Shown here: positions 53,899-63,248 of the stretch, piece after piece
Numbering within the stretch: the stretch's first letter is position 1
How the letters are laid out: each line of letters opens with the position of its first letter
Source: an uncultured Flavobacteriaceae bacterium
GTDB taxonomy: Bacteria; Bacteroidota; Bacteroidia; Flavobacteriales; Flavobacteriaceae
Reading direction: 5' to 3'
Assembly: GCA_947494565.1 (NCBI GenBank)
Contig: CANLVG010000012.1
Location: 124,001 to 188,000, forward strand
Length of the DNA stretch: 64,000 nt
Notes under the pieces: generated by a model
The model's input: the letters and a program-made list of their open reading frames with translations, nothing else
What the model was told of the DNA's origin: nothing
The model's database searches: none
Made by a program: the position numbers and the translations under genes

Positions 53899-54035
53899 GA
53901 CTTGATTTCGATTTTTGCAAACTTATCGCTTTAATTGAAAAGCAGCACCTGTTCTTGGGGGCTATATTTTCTTAAGCTGTACTATAACCCATATTTTTTC
54001 GTTATTGACCTACCTACTATGCAAACAAATTCCCA

Positions 54036-54581
54036 ATGTCGATTTCAAAACAAAAAACGGCCCTGTTTTTCAGGTTGAGTATTTCCGTTACCGTATTTAG
54101 TGCACTCTTTAAATTCATGCCTTCCGCCTTGATTGTTCTGGGCGCCTTTGGTATGATGGTTTTTCTAAGCCTGCAATTGTATCAAAAAGACAAAAGAGAA
54201 CCCTTGGATTACGTCCGTCTCCTATTGATTGTGGTCTTTTCAAGCAACTATGCATTCATTCTATTGGGCTTACCTTATGTACATGTACTTACACTGATGA
54301 CCAAATTGGCCCTTATTGCCTTTCTACTACTTTACATTAAGCAAATCATCACGTCTTTTCAAGATATTACCCAGAACACTACGATGTTGTTAAGTAGTTT
54401 TAGCAGGGACGACCTGTCGTACCTACTTGCCGACCTTGCTACGGTCTACATTGTCATCGCCTCTTTATTCAAAATCCTCCATTGGGAAATAGGAATACTA
54501 AATGGCAATCTGCTATTGGCCATAGGGCTTTTTTCCGCCTTGATCTCCTTGATCGCCACTTCAAGGGAGTTAGGAAAGTAA
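54036..54581 (+). CDS. Polytopic membrane protein with two GldL-like halves
   Basis: A 181-residue protein with five to six hydrophobic segments. Two positions resemble the GldL N-terminal signature (Lys-Ile/Phe-x-His/Met-Trp before a hydrophobic helix): ALFKFMPSALIVLGAF near 20 and SLFKILHWEIGILNGN near 140. GldL is the T9SS motor protein; here the motif is duplicated and the periplasmic arm is missing. A T9SS role is not established. Confidence 0.6.
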   Translation: MSISKQKTALFFRLSISVTVFSALFKFMPSALIVLGAFGMMVFLSLQLYQKDKREPLDYVRLLLIVVFSSNYAFILLGLPYVHVLTLMTKLALIAFLLLYIKQIITSFQDITQNTTMLLSSFSRDDLSYLLADLATVYIVIASLFKILHWEIGILNGNLLLAIGLFSALISLIATSRELGK

Positions 54582-54773
54582 TGGGCCTACGAACGACATA
54601 ATCGGGTTAAAATACGGACTATTGTAAGCTATGCTTGCATTCCACTGCTAGAATTAGACCGTATTCAAGGAAAATTCTTTTTATTTCAAAACACCACATA
54701 ACGATATGTTTATCAGATAGTTATAAGGCATCCAGGCTTCATATTAGCGAACCTATTTGGGCAATCATTGTAC

Positions 54774-54836
54774 TCTACATTTGTAGAATTAAAATATTTG
54801 TTCTATGTTTGTAGAATAAGTTCTAAAAACGTAGAA
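54774..54836 (+). promoter_or_regulatory. Three BlaI-type operator dyads
   Basis: Dyads: TCTACA-TT-TGTAGA (54774-54787, perfect arms), TTCTATGTTTGTAGAA (54801-54816) and TTCTAAAAACGTAGAA (54821-54836). The shared half-site is TTCTA/TAGAA with the TACAnnTGTA core of BlaI/MecI sites. The second covers the -7 box. The last ends 2 bp before the repressor ATG. Autoregulation by the encoded repressor is inferred. Confidence 0.75.
54780..54811 (+). promoter_or_regulatory. Promoter of the BlaI/M56 operon
   Basis: TTTG (-33, 54780-54783) and TATGTTTG (-7, 54804-54811; exact TAnnTTTG) are 20 bp apart. This is the best two-element Bacteroidota promoter in the window, embedded within the operator dyads. 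Confidence 0.65.
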
Positions 54837-54837
54837 T

Positions 54838-55224
54838 ATGCAATTGTCAAAATCGGAAGAAGAGTTAATGAACATTCTTTGGAAGCAAAAGAAAGCGTTC
54901 ATGAAAGATCTTTTGGAAGCTTATCCGGAACCCAAACCTGCAACCACAACGGTCGCCACCCTTTTGAAACGAATGACGGACAAGGGCTTTGTCAACTACA
55001 AGGCGTTCGGAAGGTCTCGCGAATACTTTCCTCTGGTCAAGAAGAAAGACTATTTTTCGAAACATGTTAACGGACTGATCAAAAACTTTTTCAATGGTAG
55101 TCCGGGACAATTTGCCTCTTTTTTCACCCAAGAAACCAACTTAAGTAAAGTGGAATTGGAAGAGCTAAAGGCTCTAATCGATAATGAAATTAAAAACCTG
55201 CCCAAAGGCAAGAAAACTGAATAA
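54838..55224 (+). CDS. BlaI/MecI/CopY family transcriptional repressor
   Basis: A 128-residue winged-helix repressor. LSKSEEELMNILWKQKKAFMKDL is the N-terminal helix pair, TTTVATLLKRMTDKGFVNY the recognition helix, and the C-terminal part (after about 75) the dimerisation helix cleaved in signalling. It is followed 2 bp later by an M56 peptidase gene, the classical BlaI-BlaR1 pairing. Three dyads upstream are likely targets. Confidence 0.93.
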   Translation: MQLSKSEEELMNILWKQKKAFMKDLLEAYPEPKPATTTVATLLKRMTDKGFVNYKAFGRSREYFPLVKKKDYFSKHVNGLIKNFFNGSPGQFASFFTQETNLSKVELEELKALIDNEIKNLPKGKKTE

Positions 55225-55226
55225 TC

Positions 55227-57290
55227 ATGTTGATCTATATCTTCAAGTCCGTCGCCTGTATGGCCATTTTATTTGTCTTCTACAAGTTACTACTGGAAAA
55301 GGAAAACATGCATGTTTTCAAAAGGTACTATTTGCTTCTGGCCTTGGGAGCCGCTCTACTCATACCTGCTCTAGTTTTTACCGAATACATCATGGTGGAC
55401 CCTGTACCCTATGTTGACATTCAGCAACCTACGTCGCCTGCCGATTACGCACCTATCGGTGTACCGGAGGCCCTAGAAAAAGATGTTCTGGATATTGCCC
55501 CCCTACTTTGGGGCATTTACCTTATCGGATTCGTTTTCTTCGGATTGCGATTCATCAAAAACCTCAGTCAGATTGTTGGGCGCATTCGAAAAAACCCGAA
55601 GCAGAAATCAACCCGTTTTGTTCATGTATTATTGCAGGAGCGCTTTCCACCACACACCTTTTTCAAATACATTTTTTTGAACCGGAAGAAATTGGAATCG
55701 AATGAAATTCCGAAAGAAGTGTTGTTACATGAAGAAACCCATGCCAAAGAACGCCATAGCTGGGATGTTATATTCATTGAATTGCTTCATGTGGTTTTCT
55801 GGTTCAACCCCCTGGTATACCTATTTAAAAAAGCCATCAAACTCAATCACGAATTCCTCGCCGATCGCGCGGTATTGAACAAAGACATTGACGAAGCCAC
55901 GTATCAAAATACACTACTATCGTACTTATCACCCGATAGTGAGCACAAATATCAGTCAAAGATGGCCCATGCCATCAATTATTCATCCATCAAAAAACGT
56001 TTTACAGTCATGAAAAAAAACACCTCAAAAACATCGTTTCTTCTGCGAAGTTCACTTTTACTACCCCTACTGGCGTTACTGCTTTTAGGGTTTAGCGAAA
56101 CCAAATTCATAGAAGTGCAGTCAACCGAAGCCATTGAATTAGAAGAAAAATCTTCCTCCGAAAAATCGCTCAAGCACGATGAATCGGACAGAAAGTATAA
56201 TGATGTATCAACAGAAAATAGGACCGACTCTCTTTCGGAACCCCTGTATGACACGACGACCGAATCACAACGGCAAAATGTCGAACCCTTGACCGAGCAG
56301 CTGTCAAAGAACAGGACCCCAAAAAATGTCATTTTATATATACACAAGAATCAAATACTACTAAATAATCAGGCGGTTTCCTTAAACTCTTTTTCAGAAA
56401 CTATAGATCAGCATACTAAAAACTGGGAAGAGACCGATTACACCTCCGCTATCGTTCAGGCCAATCATAGCGACACACCGGTTTCCTTTTTGCAAGAGGT
56501 AGAGGATGAGTTCAAAAAAACCCATCTTTCCAAAGCCAATTCGCAAATGAAATTATTCCCAAAGGGCTATAAAAGCGAAAGAGTTCAAGATGGCGCCTCA
56601 CGAGAACTGATGAAGGAATACAACAAATTGGCAAAGCATTACAATGACATGCCTAGAAATCATATGAAAATCAAACAAAAGGATGTTGATCGTCTCGAGT
56701 ACATCTACAGCCTGATGTCAGAGAAGCAAAAAGCGGATGCCGAACCGTTTCCAGATTTTCCCGAACCCCCTGCCCCACCTGCTGCCCCAAAGGCGCCCAA
56801 GGCCAAAAAAGAAGCAAAAGAGCATCATCCGCTAAAACCTATTGAACCCAAAAGCGTAAACGAACGAGAAGAAGCAGCGATGGTCATTCAAAAAGTCATC
56901 GCGGAACAAGATCCGTACGATATCAATACGAACGTCGCCTATTTAGCGAAAAGTCCTAGCGCTCTCCCATGGGTACAGAATCATCCTACTCCTGCAGTTC
57001 TTAATTACCGTCGAACAGAACCAAAAATAGACAGTCAGTACCCTGACCAAATTCAACAGCCCGAAGGAATTCAACAACCTCCATCCCCACCAGAGCCACA
57101 ATCACCGCTTGACCACGTTATCGAAATGGCGAAAAAAGGAGCTACCTTCTATTTTGAAGGTGAGAAGATCACGGCCGACAGGGCTATTGAGCTTTTGAAA
57201 AATAATAAAAGCCTCAATATCGATTCAAGGGGGCATAAGGGTAAAAATCCTCAAGTGCGGATTTCCAAAAACCCAATTATCATCGATTAA
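55227..57290 (+). CDS. M56 family (BlaR1/MecR1-like) sensor peptidase with long extracytoplasmic tail
   Basis: A 687-residue membrane protein: N-terminal TM helices (about 5-22, 33-53, 92-110), the zinc peptidase site HEETH (168-172) followed by HVVFWFNPLVYLF, a TM near 275-292, and a 400-residue extracytoplasmic tail. The tail contains an ExbD-like stretch (NVILYIHKNQILLNNQAVSL) and a KEYNKLAKHYND...SEKQKADAEPFP block common in flavobacterial homologues, plus a Pro-rich segment (about 510-540). No penicillin-binding domain is present, so the ligand is not a beta-lactam by sequence. It forms the sensor/antirepressor pair with the preceding repressor. Confidence 0.88.
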   Translation: MLIYIFKSVACMAILFVFYKLLLEKENMHVFKRYYLLLALGAALLIPALVFTEYIMVDPVPYVDIQQPTSPADYAPIGVPEALEKDVLDIAPLLWGIYLIGFVFFGLRFIKNLSQIVGRIRKNPKQKSTRFVHVLLQERFPPHTFFKYIFLNRKKLESNEIPKEVLLHEETHAKERHSWDVIFIELLHVVFWFNPLVYLFKKAIKLNHEFLADRAVLNKDIDEATYQNTLLSYLSPDSEHKYQSKMAHAINYSSIKKRFTVMKKNTSKTSFLLRSSLLLPLLALLLLGFSETKFIEVQSTEAIELEEKSSSEKSLKHDESDRKYNDVSTENRTDSLSEPLYDTTTESQRQNVEPLTEQLSKNRTPKNVILYIHKNQILLNNQAVSLNSFSETIDQHTKNWEETDYTSAIVQANHSDTPVSFLQEVEDEFKKTHLSKANSQMKLFPKGYKSERVQDGASRELMKEYNKLAKHYNDMPRNHMKIKQKDVDRLEYIYSLMSEKQKADAEPFPDFPEPPAPPAAPKAPKAKKEAKEHHPLKPIEPKSVNEREEAAMVIQKVIAEQDPYDINTNVAYLAKSPSALPWVQNHPTPAVLNYRRTEPKIDSQYPDQIQQPEGIQQPPSPPEPQSPLDHVIEMAKKGATFYFEGEKITADRAIELLKNNKSLNIDSRGHKGKNPQVRISKNPIIID

Positions 57291-57310
57291 AAAACAACGT
57301 CACGAACTTG

Positions 57311-57346
57311 GTTACAAAGCTCTCATTTTGAGGGCTTTTTTGTAAC
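57311..57346 (+). terminator. Terminator after the M56 peptidase gene
   Basis: GTTACAAAGCTCTC...TGAGGGCTTTTTTGTAAC forms a stem with a TTTTTT tract, 21 bp after the stop codon. Confidence 0.7.
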
Positions 57347-57440
57347 AAAAAGGGACGTATATATACTAATCAATACAAAATCGCAGTTACCCTTATATAT
57401 CCTTTCGGATACTAGTGTTCATCAATCAAAATCAACTGAC

Positions 57441-58541
57441 ATGCTTCAAAACTTCTTTATTCTCTGTTCAGGAGCCGATTCATCCATTTTAAAAAACTGT
57501 TCGGAAGGAGAACAAAATAAATATGCCGGAATCGGAGCCACCGTATTCTTTACGGCGGTAATGGCCTTTATTGCAAGTAGTTATGCCCTTTACACGGTTT
57601 TTGATTCTCTTTTGGCAGCCATTTTCTTTGGATTGATTTGGGGCTTATTGATTTTCAACCTTGACCGCTTTATCGTATCCACCATCAAAAAAAGGGATGG
57701 TATGGGCAGTGAACTGCTACAAGCCACCCCGCGAATCGTTCTTGCCGTTATTATTGCCATCGTCATCTCAAAACCCTTGGAGATGAAGATTTTCGAAAAG
57801 GAGATCAACCAGGTATTGCTGGAAGAAAAAAACGCAATGACCTTGGAGAACAAAGAACAACTGGCACTTCAATACACCCCCACCGTAGAAAAACTAAACC
57901 AGGACATCGCGGGTTTGAAAAATGAAATTTCAACAAAAGAAGCGGAGACCAATGCCCTATACGATACGTACATTTCAGAAGCCGAAGGTAGGGCAGGTAC
58001 GATGCTCTTGGGCAAGGGACCGGTATATGCCGAAAAACGGGAAAAGCACGATACGGCCCTGGCCGAGTTACAGCAACTCAAGGAAGCCAATACGGTCAAA
58101 ATTGCCGGAATTGAGGCTCAGATCGCATCGTTGAACACGGAATATGCCGAAGTGGTCAAAAATTCACAGCCGATTATCGATGGTTTCGACGGGTTAATGG
58201 CCCGAATAAATGCTTTGGACAAACTGCCTTGGCTGCCTTCTTTCTTTATTTTTCTACTGTTTTTAGCCATCGAAACTTCTCCTATTATTGCAAAATTATT
58301 AGCACCTAAAGGGGAGTATGACCTCAAATTAGAAGATGAAGAAAGTACCCTTAAAACTTGGGTGCAACAAAAAGTGCAGCAAAGAGAACAGGTCTTAGCA
58401 ACGGACACCGCTTTAAACGTGAAAATCTATACCGAACTTAAAGAGGAAGAAGCGGTGTACGCCTACAAGAAACAGAAGGCCGAAGAGCTTCTAAAGCTTC
58501 AAGCCGATGCATTTCAAGAGTTACAGATCAAGAGCTTATAG
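57441..58541 (+). CDS. DUF4407 membrane protein
   Basis: A 366-residue protein: two to three TM helices at about 32-75, one near 98-115, a coiled-coil region (about 130-245), a TM near 265-285, and a charged C-terminal helix. The segment GLIWGLLIFNLDRFIVSTIKK is the DUF4407 signature. Function unknown. Between the M56 peptidase gene and a convergent glycosidase-like gene. Confidence 0.85.
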   Translation: MLQNFFILCSGADSSILKNCSEGEQNKYAGIGATVFFTAVMAFIASSYALYTVFDSLLAAIFFGLIWGLLIFNLDRFIVSTIKKRDGMGSELLQATPRIVLAVIIAIVISKPLEMKIFEKEINQVLLEEKNAMTLENKEQLALQYTPTVEKLNQDIAGLKNEISTKEAETNALYDTYISEAEGRAGTMLLGKGPVYAEKREKHDTALAELQQLKEANTVKIAGIEAQIASLNTEYAEVVKNSQPIIDGFDGLMARINALDKLPWLPSFFIFLLFLAIETSPIIAKLLAPKGEYDLKLEDEESTLKTWVQQKVQQREQVLATDTALNVKIYTELKEEEAVYAYKKQKAEELLKLQADAFQELQIKSL

Positions 58542-58568
58542 CGATACCTTTCTTTATCGCCTTTTTCT
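58541..58568 (+). terminator. Terminator after the DUF4407 gene
   Basis: GCGATA (58541-58546) pairs with TATCGC (58555-58560) followed by CTTTTTC. The stem is short, so moderate support. Confidence 0.5.
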
Positions 58569-58648
58569 TAAGTACCATCTAACATGTACAGGCCACGATT
58601 GCACCTGACATTCGTTGCCCTTTGCGGTACGCATAAGTCTTCCTTATT

Positions 58649-60463
58649 CTATTTTTTCGCTGTAAGTAAGGCAATCCAGTCTTGACCGGTCGCCGGTGGT
58701 AGCCCTAAGGAAACCTCGTTTCCACCCATTACCGTTTGTATGGATCCGTCTTGTAAAGCCCCCCCATTGAGGGGATCGAACCACTTTACCTCAAAGGTAC
58801 TTTCGACTCCCGTTAAATTTAGACGATGTGCTTCGGAATCTGGTATATATACGGCATAAATCGCTCCTGGTTTATACAAACAATACCCATCTGCGGGACT
58901 CACGAGAGAATGATCGGCCTGCATTTGCCAATACGGCAAATGGTTTTGGAAAAAGTCCATAGCGTGTTTGGTCAACTCCCAGAGTCTGTCCCGCGTCCTC
59001 CAATCTTCCGTATTCAGATCATTGTATCTATTGTTCGCCCCGAAATACCATTCCACTCCAGCGGCACCGGACAATAGTGTTCCCCAAAGCACATACCGTC
59101 GTAACGAATCGTGATTCGGTGTGATCGCATCAGCTTGTGCGCCGGTATGCCACATCCCGATTTCATCCATAGTAATCATCCAAGGATGTCCGGTATCGGA
59201 AGATTTTTGCTTCCATTCGGCGACAACCGCGGCAGCACCCTCCCGTTTATCCACTTGTAGGGAAAGCCCATCTAGGTTTTGAAATCCAACAATGGAATCG
59301 AGAATAAGGCTGCGATAGGGCTCGTGCGAATGGGTATGCAGCAAAATAGGATGGTCGTAAGAGTCGATTTCCGTTAGAAAGTCGGTCATCGCCCTACGCT
59401 GTGCATCGTTCTGGGAAATAGGTGTAAACTCGGCATAGCCATTTTCCTCTCCCAAATTAAAGTGCATCCCCAAATGGTGTCCAAACCGTGCGACCAACTC
59501 CCGAAAATAGAGCTGTCGTAACGGCCCCGTATCGCCCCCATCGAGCATCGTTTCATTCTCCGTTTCCTGTAGTACCATATGCAATAAAATTCCCTTGGAT
59601 TGCATATGCTGAAAAAGAATTTCCCATTGGTCTAACTTGCTTACATCAAAGCGTGTGAAATCATCAGGAGCTACATAGGGCCAGACATCCTTGCCATCAC
59701 CTTTGATATTCATGGTCAAGAAATAGGCTACGTTCATTCCTTTTGAGGCCAGATAATTCATTGCCCCGATCAACCCCTTGCCCTTTCCGTTTTTCCAAGT
59801 CGGGTCACCTTCTTCCCAATCACCGATGTGTGGGGCATAACTATGTATGGTATCATTGGTTTTCGCTTCGCCATCTTCATTAGAACTTTGCAAACGATAG
59901 GTGTCATCAAAATCTTCGTAGGCCAATAAATTCTCCGGGCTGTCCGCGCCTCCTTTGATCCAATACTTCCCTGAGCCCTTAAACCTAAAGTAGCCTTTAT
60001 CGTTTACCAAGCGACCGTGTGCCCTAAGGTCATCTCCCTTTTTATCCGAAGGTATTACCATAAACGCTCCTGAAGCATCTTTTACCTCGACTAAAGTTCC
60101 CCCATCTTCACTTAAAGCAATGCCATCACCTTTATGTAACTGTGCCGAGTAGCTCCATTTTCCAATCTTATCCGGTGTAAACCGTACCTGCCAAACGTTT
60201 CCTGAGCTGGCACTGGTCTCTGCCGCATTACCATCGGCCGCATAAAATCCTCGAATTTTATATTCGGCGCCTTCATGTTGAAAGGTAACCGTAAGCCTAT
60301 AGTCTAAAAATGGATTCTCTTCAGCGGTTTCAGAAGTTGCAGGGCCCTGAAAGGGTAAAGTTATGGTATGCCATTGCTGGTAATCCGTCAATGTAGTTTC
60401 CTTCTCGCCAGGGGCACAATTCAAAAATAGGAAGGCTAGTAAAAGCGTGCTGATCTTTTTCAT
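58649..60463 (-). CDS. DUF5060-containing glycoside hydrolase-like lipoprotein
   Basis: A 604-residue exported lipoprotein (ISTLLLAFLFLNC, lipid Cys about 16). An N-terminal DUF5060 beta domain (about 30-130, FRLTV-type strands and YKIRGFYAADG) precedes a TIM-barrel with possible catalytic Glu in NLGEENG near 338 and TMDEIGMW near 430. The C-terminal domain (about 520-600) resembles the putative collagen-binding domain found after such barrels. These enzymes act on plant or algal polysaccharides; the specific family is not certain. It overlaps the upstream DUF998 gene by 4 bases. Confidence 0.8.
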   Translation of the reverse strand: MKKISTLLLAFLFLNCAPGEKETTLTDYQQWHTITLPFQGPATSETAEENPFLDYRLTVTFQHEGAEYKIRGFYAADGNAAETSASSGNVWQVRFTPDKIGKWSYSAQLHKGDGIALSEDGGTLVEVKDASGAFMVIPSDKKGDDLRAHGRLVNDKGYFRFKGSGKYWIKGGADSPENLLAYEDFDDTYRLQSSNEDGEAKTNDTIHSYAPHIGDWEEGDPTWKNGKGKGLIGAMNYLASKGMNVAYFLTMNIKGDGKDVWPYVAPDDFTRFDVSKLDQWEILFQHMQSKGILLHMVLQETENETMLDGGDTGPLRQLYFRELVARFGHHLGMHFNLGEENGYAEFTPISQNDAQRRAMTDFLTEIDSYDHPILLHTHSHEPYRSLILDSIVGFQNLDGLSLQVDKREGAAAVVAEWKQKSSDTGHPWMITMDEIGMWHTGAQADAITPNHDSLRRYVLWGTLLSGAAGVEWYFGANNRYNDLNTEDWRTRDRLWELTKHAMDFFQNHLPYWQMQADHSLVSPADGYCLYKPGAIYAVYIPDSEAHRLNLTGVESTFEVKWFDPLNGGALQDGSIQTVMGGNEVSLGLPPATGQDWIALLTAKK

Positions 60464-61095
60464 ACAAACTGATTTTTTTCATTTCTAATAGACAAAGAGG
60501 TAAAAGCGACCCAGCCTAATATACAGGTTTCAATTATTCTTTGGAACAAACCGATATAGGGACCGGTTGGATCCGTGAACAAAACCCAAACAAAAATGAG
60601 GGCTATGGTTCCACAGATGAGCGAAACCCTTGACAAAAGCGCTACTGAAGACACCCGTTTTAGGGAAACTCCGATACCAATCATGGCCAATGGTGCAACG
60701 ATATAGGTAAAAAAAGCGGAAGCATTATGAATAAACTGGGCCAGGCTGACACCCTCTATATCTGTCGGGCAACCAAAGTCACAGGGAAATAGGGCGACCG
60801 TAATCGTACCTAATCCATAGAACACGGCGAACGCCCAGAATCCTATTCTAATGGATTTCGACTTGGGCAATACAGACGGCACTACAAGGCCGAAAATGAA
60901 CAAAAGAAGGCCGCTGATGATATATATTACCCTTAAATAGCCTGTGTTCGGCACATCGGTCGCAAAACTTTCGCTGATGTATTGGCTTATAAAACTATAG
61001 CCTTCTATTTGCAGACCGCCCAAAATGCTGGACAGGGCGAAAAGGAACGCACCTAAAAATCCACATAAAAAAATAAGTTGTCTTTTCATTTGCAT
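60460..61095 (-). CDS. DUF998 family membrane protein
   Basis: A 211-residue protein with six TM helices. SSILGG and YISESFATDVPNTG near residues 23-50 and the CDFGCP motif near 103 are typical of DUF998. The ATG follows directly after the stop of the upstream gene and its end overlaps the glycosidase-like start. Function unknown. Confidence 0.85.
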   Translation of the reverse strand: MQMKRQLIFLCGFLGAFLFALSSILGGLQIEGYSFISQYISESFATDVPNTGYLRVIYIISGLLLFIFGLVVPSVLPKSKSIRIGFWAFAVFYGLGTITVALFPCDFGCPTDIEGVSLAQFIHNASAFFTYIVAPLAMIGIGVSLKRVSSVALLSRVSLICGTIALIFVWVLFTDPTGPYIGLFQRIIETCILGWVAFTSLSIRNEKNQFV

Positions 61096-62097
61096 TCAAT
61101 TTCCCAAAATTCGTTGCCATAGACTTTGCAAGAGGCCTTCGGCATCCGAAGGTCTCTTGGGCGTTTCCACAACCTTGAGCCCATTTGAGGTTTTCACAAG
61201 TTCGTACGAGAACGCGAACCGCTTTTCATCTTTTTTTAGGCTCAACAATCCGAAACGAAGGTCATTGAAAAAGAGCTTCCCATTTTCTTTCGAAACGGTA
61301 TACCAACCTTCGGCAATTTCGATTAGACGAAGCACTTTGTCATTTTTTTTCAAATCGCCCAAGAGCTGACGGTTTTTGGGGTACGATGTAAATTGTATCG
61401 GTTTGGTATCGAAAAAAGAATAATTACCGATCAAATACGCATCTTTGACCGCAATGTTCGCCGTCCATAGCACGGTGCTGAAGGGCGCTGGCCGAATATC
61501 CATTTCTTCATAAGCAAGACCCTGAGCTGCGAGGGCGTTGCTAAATTGTTTAAAAGCAATCCCTTTTAAAAGAAGTGTGGTCACCAGATAAACACTACTT
61601 ATAATCAAGCCCAAACGATTCAGCCTCCTTCTTTTAGGAGATGTCCTTTTTTGAAACATCGCCAGCACCAAAAAAATCAAAAAGGGAAGCGTATAAAGGG
61701 GATCAATAACAAATATATTCTGGAACGCCAATCGTGTTTTGAACGGCCAGAATAATTGTGTGCCCCAAGTGGTAAAAGCATCAAGTACCGGGTGGGTAAA
61801 AAGTCCCCAAAACATGAGCCGTGACCAGTCTTTCCAATCCGCATTCGATTTGGGGTTCAACTTCCAGATCAGCCATCCAAAAATGGGCGCGAACAAGATT
61901 GAAAAAAAGATAGAATGACTAAAGCCTCGATGCCATTCGGTCGCGGTAACCGTATCGACAAAGTAACGGGCCAATACATCCAAATCAGGAATAGTACCTG
62001 CGATGGCTCCGTAAAGCATGGCCTTGTTACCCACTTTCTTACCTAAAGTGGCTTCGCCTACGGCGGCTCCTAAAACTATTTGGGTCAATGAATCCAT
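61096..62097 (-). CDS. YdjM-like membrane-bound metal-dependent hydrolase
   Basis: A 333-residue protein with about five TM helices. The N-terminus MDSLTQIVLGAAVGEA, GTIPDLDV, WHRGFSHSIFFS and THPVLDAFTTWGTQLFWPF are the signature of the YdjM (DUF457) family, giving His/Asp metal ligands. The C-terminal soluble part (about 190-330) is specific to this subgroup. It forms a unit with the DUF998 and DUF5060 genes downstream. The substrate is unknown. Confidence 0.87.
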   Translation of the reverse strand: MDSLTQIVLGAAVGEATLGKKVGNKAMLYGAIAGTIPDLDVLARYFVDTVTATEWHRGFSHSIFFSILFAPIFGWLIWKLNPKSNADWKDWSRLMFWGLFTHPVLDAFTTWGTQLFWPFKTRLAFQNIFVIDPLYTLPFLIFLVLAMFQKRTSPKRRRLNRLGLIISSVYLVTTLLLKGIAFKQFSNALAAQGLAYEEMDIRPAPFSTVLWTANIAVKDAYLIGNYSFFDTKPIQFTSYPKNRQLLGDLKKNDKVLRLIEIAEGWYTVSKENGKLFFNDLRFGLLSLKKDEKRFAFSYELVKTSNGLKVVETPKRPSDAEGLLQSLWQRILGN

Positions 62098-62130
62098 TAA
62101 ACTGTTATGGGATGGTCAAGGTTAAAGAAT

Positions 62131-63222
62131 TCATTTGAGTTTGTTGGGATCGAGCATTAGATATTTCACCGTTTTTCTATTCCAAGTATATACCATATGT
62201 ACCATACCATCCGGAGCCTGAATTACGGTTGGATAGGAATACTCCTCATTTTCCTCATCGGTCGATTCCCGTAGGGGTTCTACGTCCAAAACGCGCTTCC
62301 AATTTTGTCCATCAGTGGATATACCGATGCTAAGCGGAACTCGATTGCCCCAATTTTTTTTAGTGGGATTGTAGATCAAAAGTTGTCTCCCATCTGTTAG
62401 CGAGGTCCCACCAATTCCGGAATTCGGGTTTGGCAGTGCTGTTTTTGTCATTTTACTCCACGTATGCCCCCCGTCCGTAGACCAGTTTTGAGATATCACT
62501 CCATTTTTCGTTCGGCTTAGAAGCTGTAATTTTCCATTTCCATAGCTGAGTATAACCGGCTGAATGGCGCCGAATTCCTTGGCATCATTTAAGGTTTCGG
62601 TTTTCGCCCATGTATTACCCGAATCGCCACTAACTTCCAAGTGAATTTTCCACCCCTCCGTGTTACTCTCTGTACTTGAAGGGGAAAGAATCTTGTCATC
62701 TTTTAATTGAATGGGTTGATTTTTAATAGGCCCTAAAATTCCGTCAGGTAGTTTTATCGGGTCGGACCAAGTTGCCCCATCATCAATAGAAGTCATATAT
62801 AGACCCCACCACTCCCGAGGATTCGGACCCACTTTATAAAACAACTGTAGGGGTTGATTTTTTGGCTTGAAAAGCACCGGATTCCAGCACGGATATCGCG
62901 TACCGTCTTCTTGGACCCCATTTACAACCTCAATTGGGGTCGACCATTCTTTTGCTTCTTTTCGCGATATCCAAATACCCACATCTTTATTCTTTTCTTT
63001 CGTACCCCCAAACCAAGCTGCTATAACAACCTCATTACTAACCGCAATAGTCGAAGCATGACATTCGGGTGTAAGTGCGTTCTCAAGTTCATACACAAAC
63101 TCCTCGATAACAATGGAAGAATGCTCAATGGGAGCTGGATCGGGCAACTTCGTTTCTTGGGCATGCAACCCAAAAATCAAGGCTATGGTTAAAATTGGAA
63201 TTGAGAAAAATCTAAGATCCAT
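62131..63222 (-). CDS. BNR-repeat sialidase-like secreted protein
   Basis: A 363-residue protein with a signal peptide (SIPILTIALIFGLHAQ) and a six-bladed beta-propeller of the BNR/sialidase type. Asp boxes are seen as SIDDGATW, SGDSGNTW and STDGGHTW. It resembles exo-alpha-sialidase family proteins used in glycan degradation, but the sialidase Arg triad is not confirmed. It lies 33 bp upstream of the YdjM-like gene on the same strand. Confidence 0.82.
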   Translation of the reverse strand: MDLRFFSIPILTIALIFGLHAQETKLPDPAPIEHSSIVIEEFVYELENALTPECHASTIAVSNEVVIAAWFGGTKEKNKDVGIWISRKEAKEWSTPIEVVNGVQEDGTRYPCWNPVLFKPKNQPLQLFYKVGPNPREWWGLYMTSIDDGATWSDPIKLPDGILGPIKNQPIQLKDDKILSPSSTESNTEGWKIHLEVSGDSGNTWAKTETLNDAKEFGAIQPVILSYGNGKLQLLSRTKNGVISQNWSTDGGHTWSKMTKTALPNPNSGIGGTSLTDGRQLLIYNPTKKNWGNRVPLSIGISTDGQNWKRVLDVEPLRESTDEENEEYSYPTVIQAPDGMVHMVYTWNRKTVKYLMLDPNKLK

Positions 63223-63248
63223 TGTTTCCTGAATTACATCGGAGAATT

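Noticed and set aside
54838-57290. The BlaI/M56 pair as a beta-lactam resistance operon
   Set aside because: No penicillin-binding sensor domain and no beta-lactamase adjacent, so the ligand is unknown.
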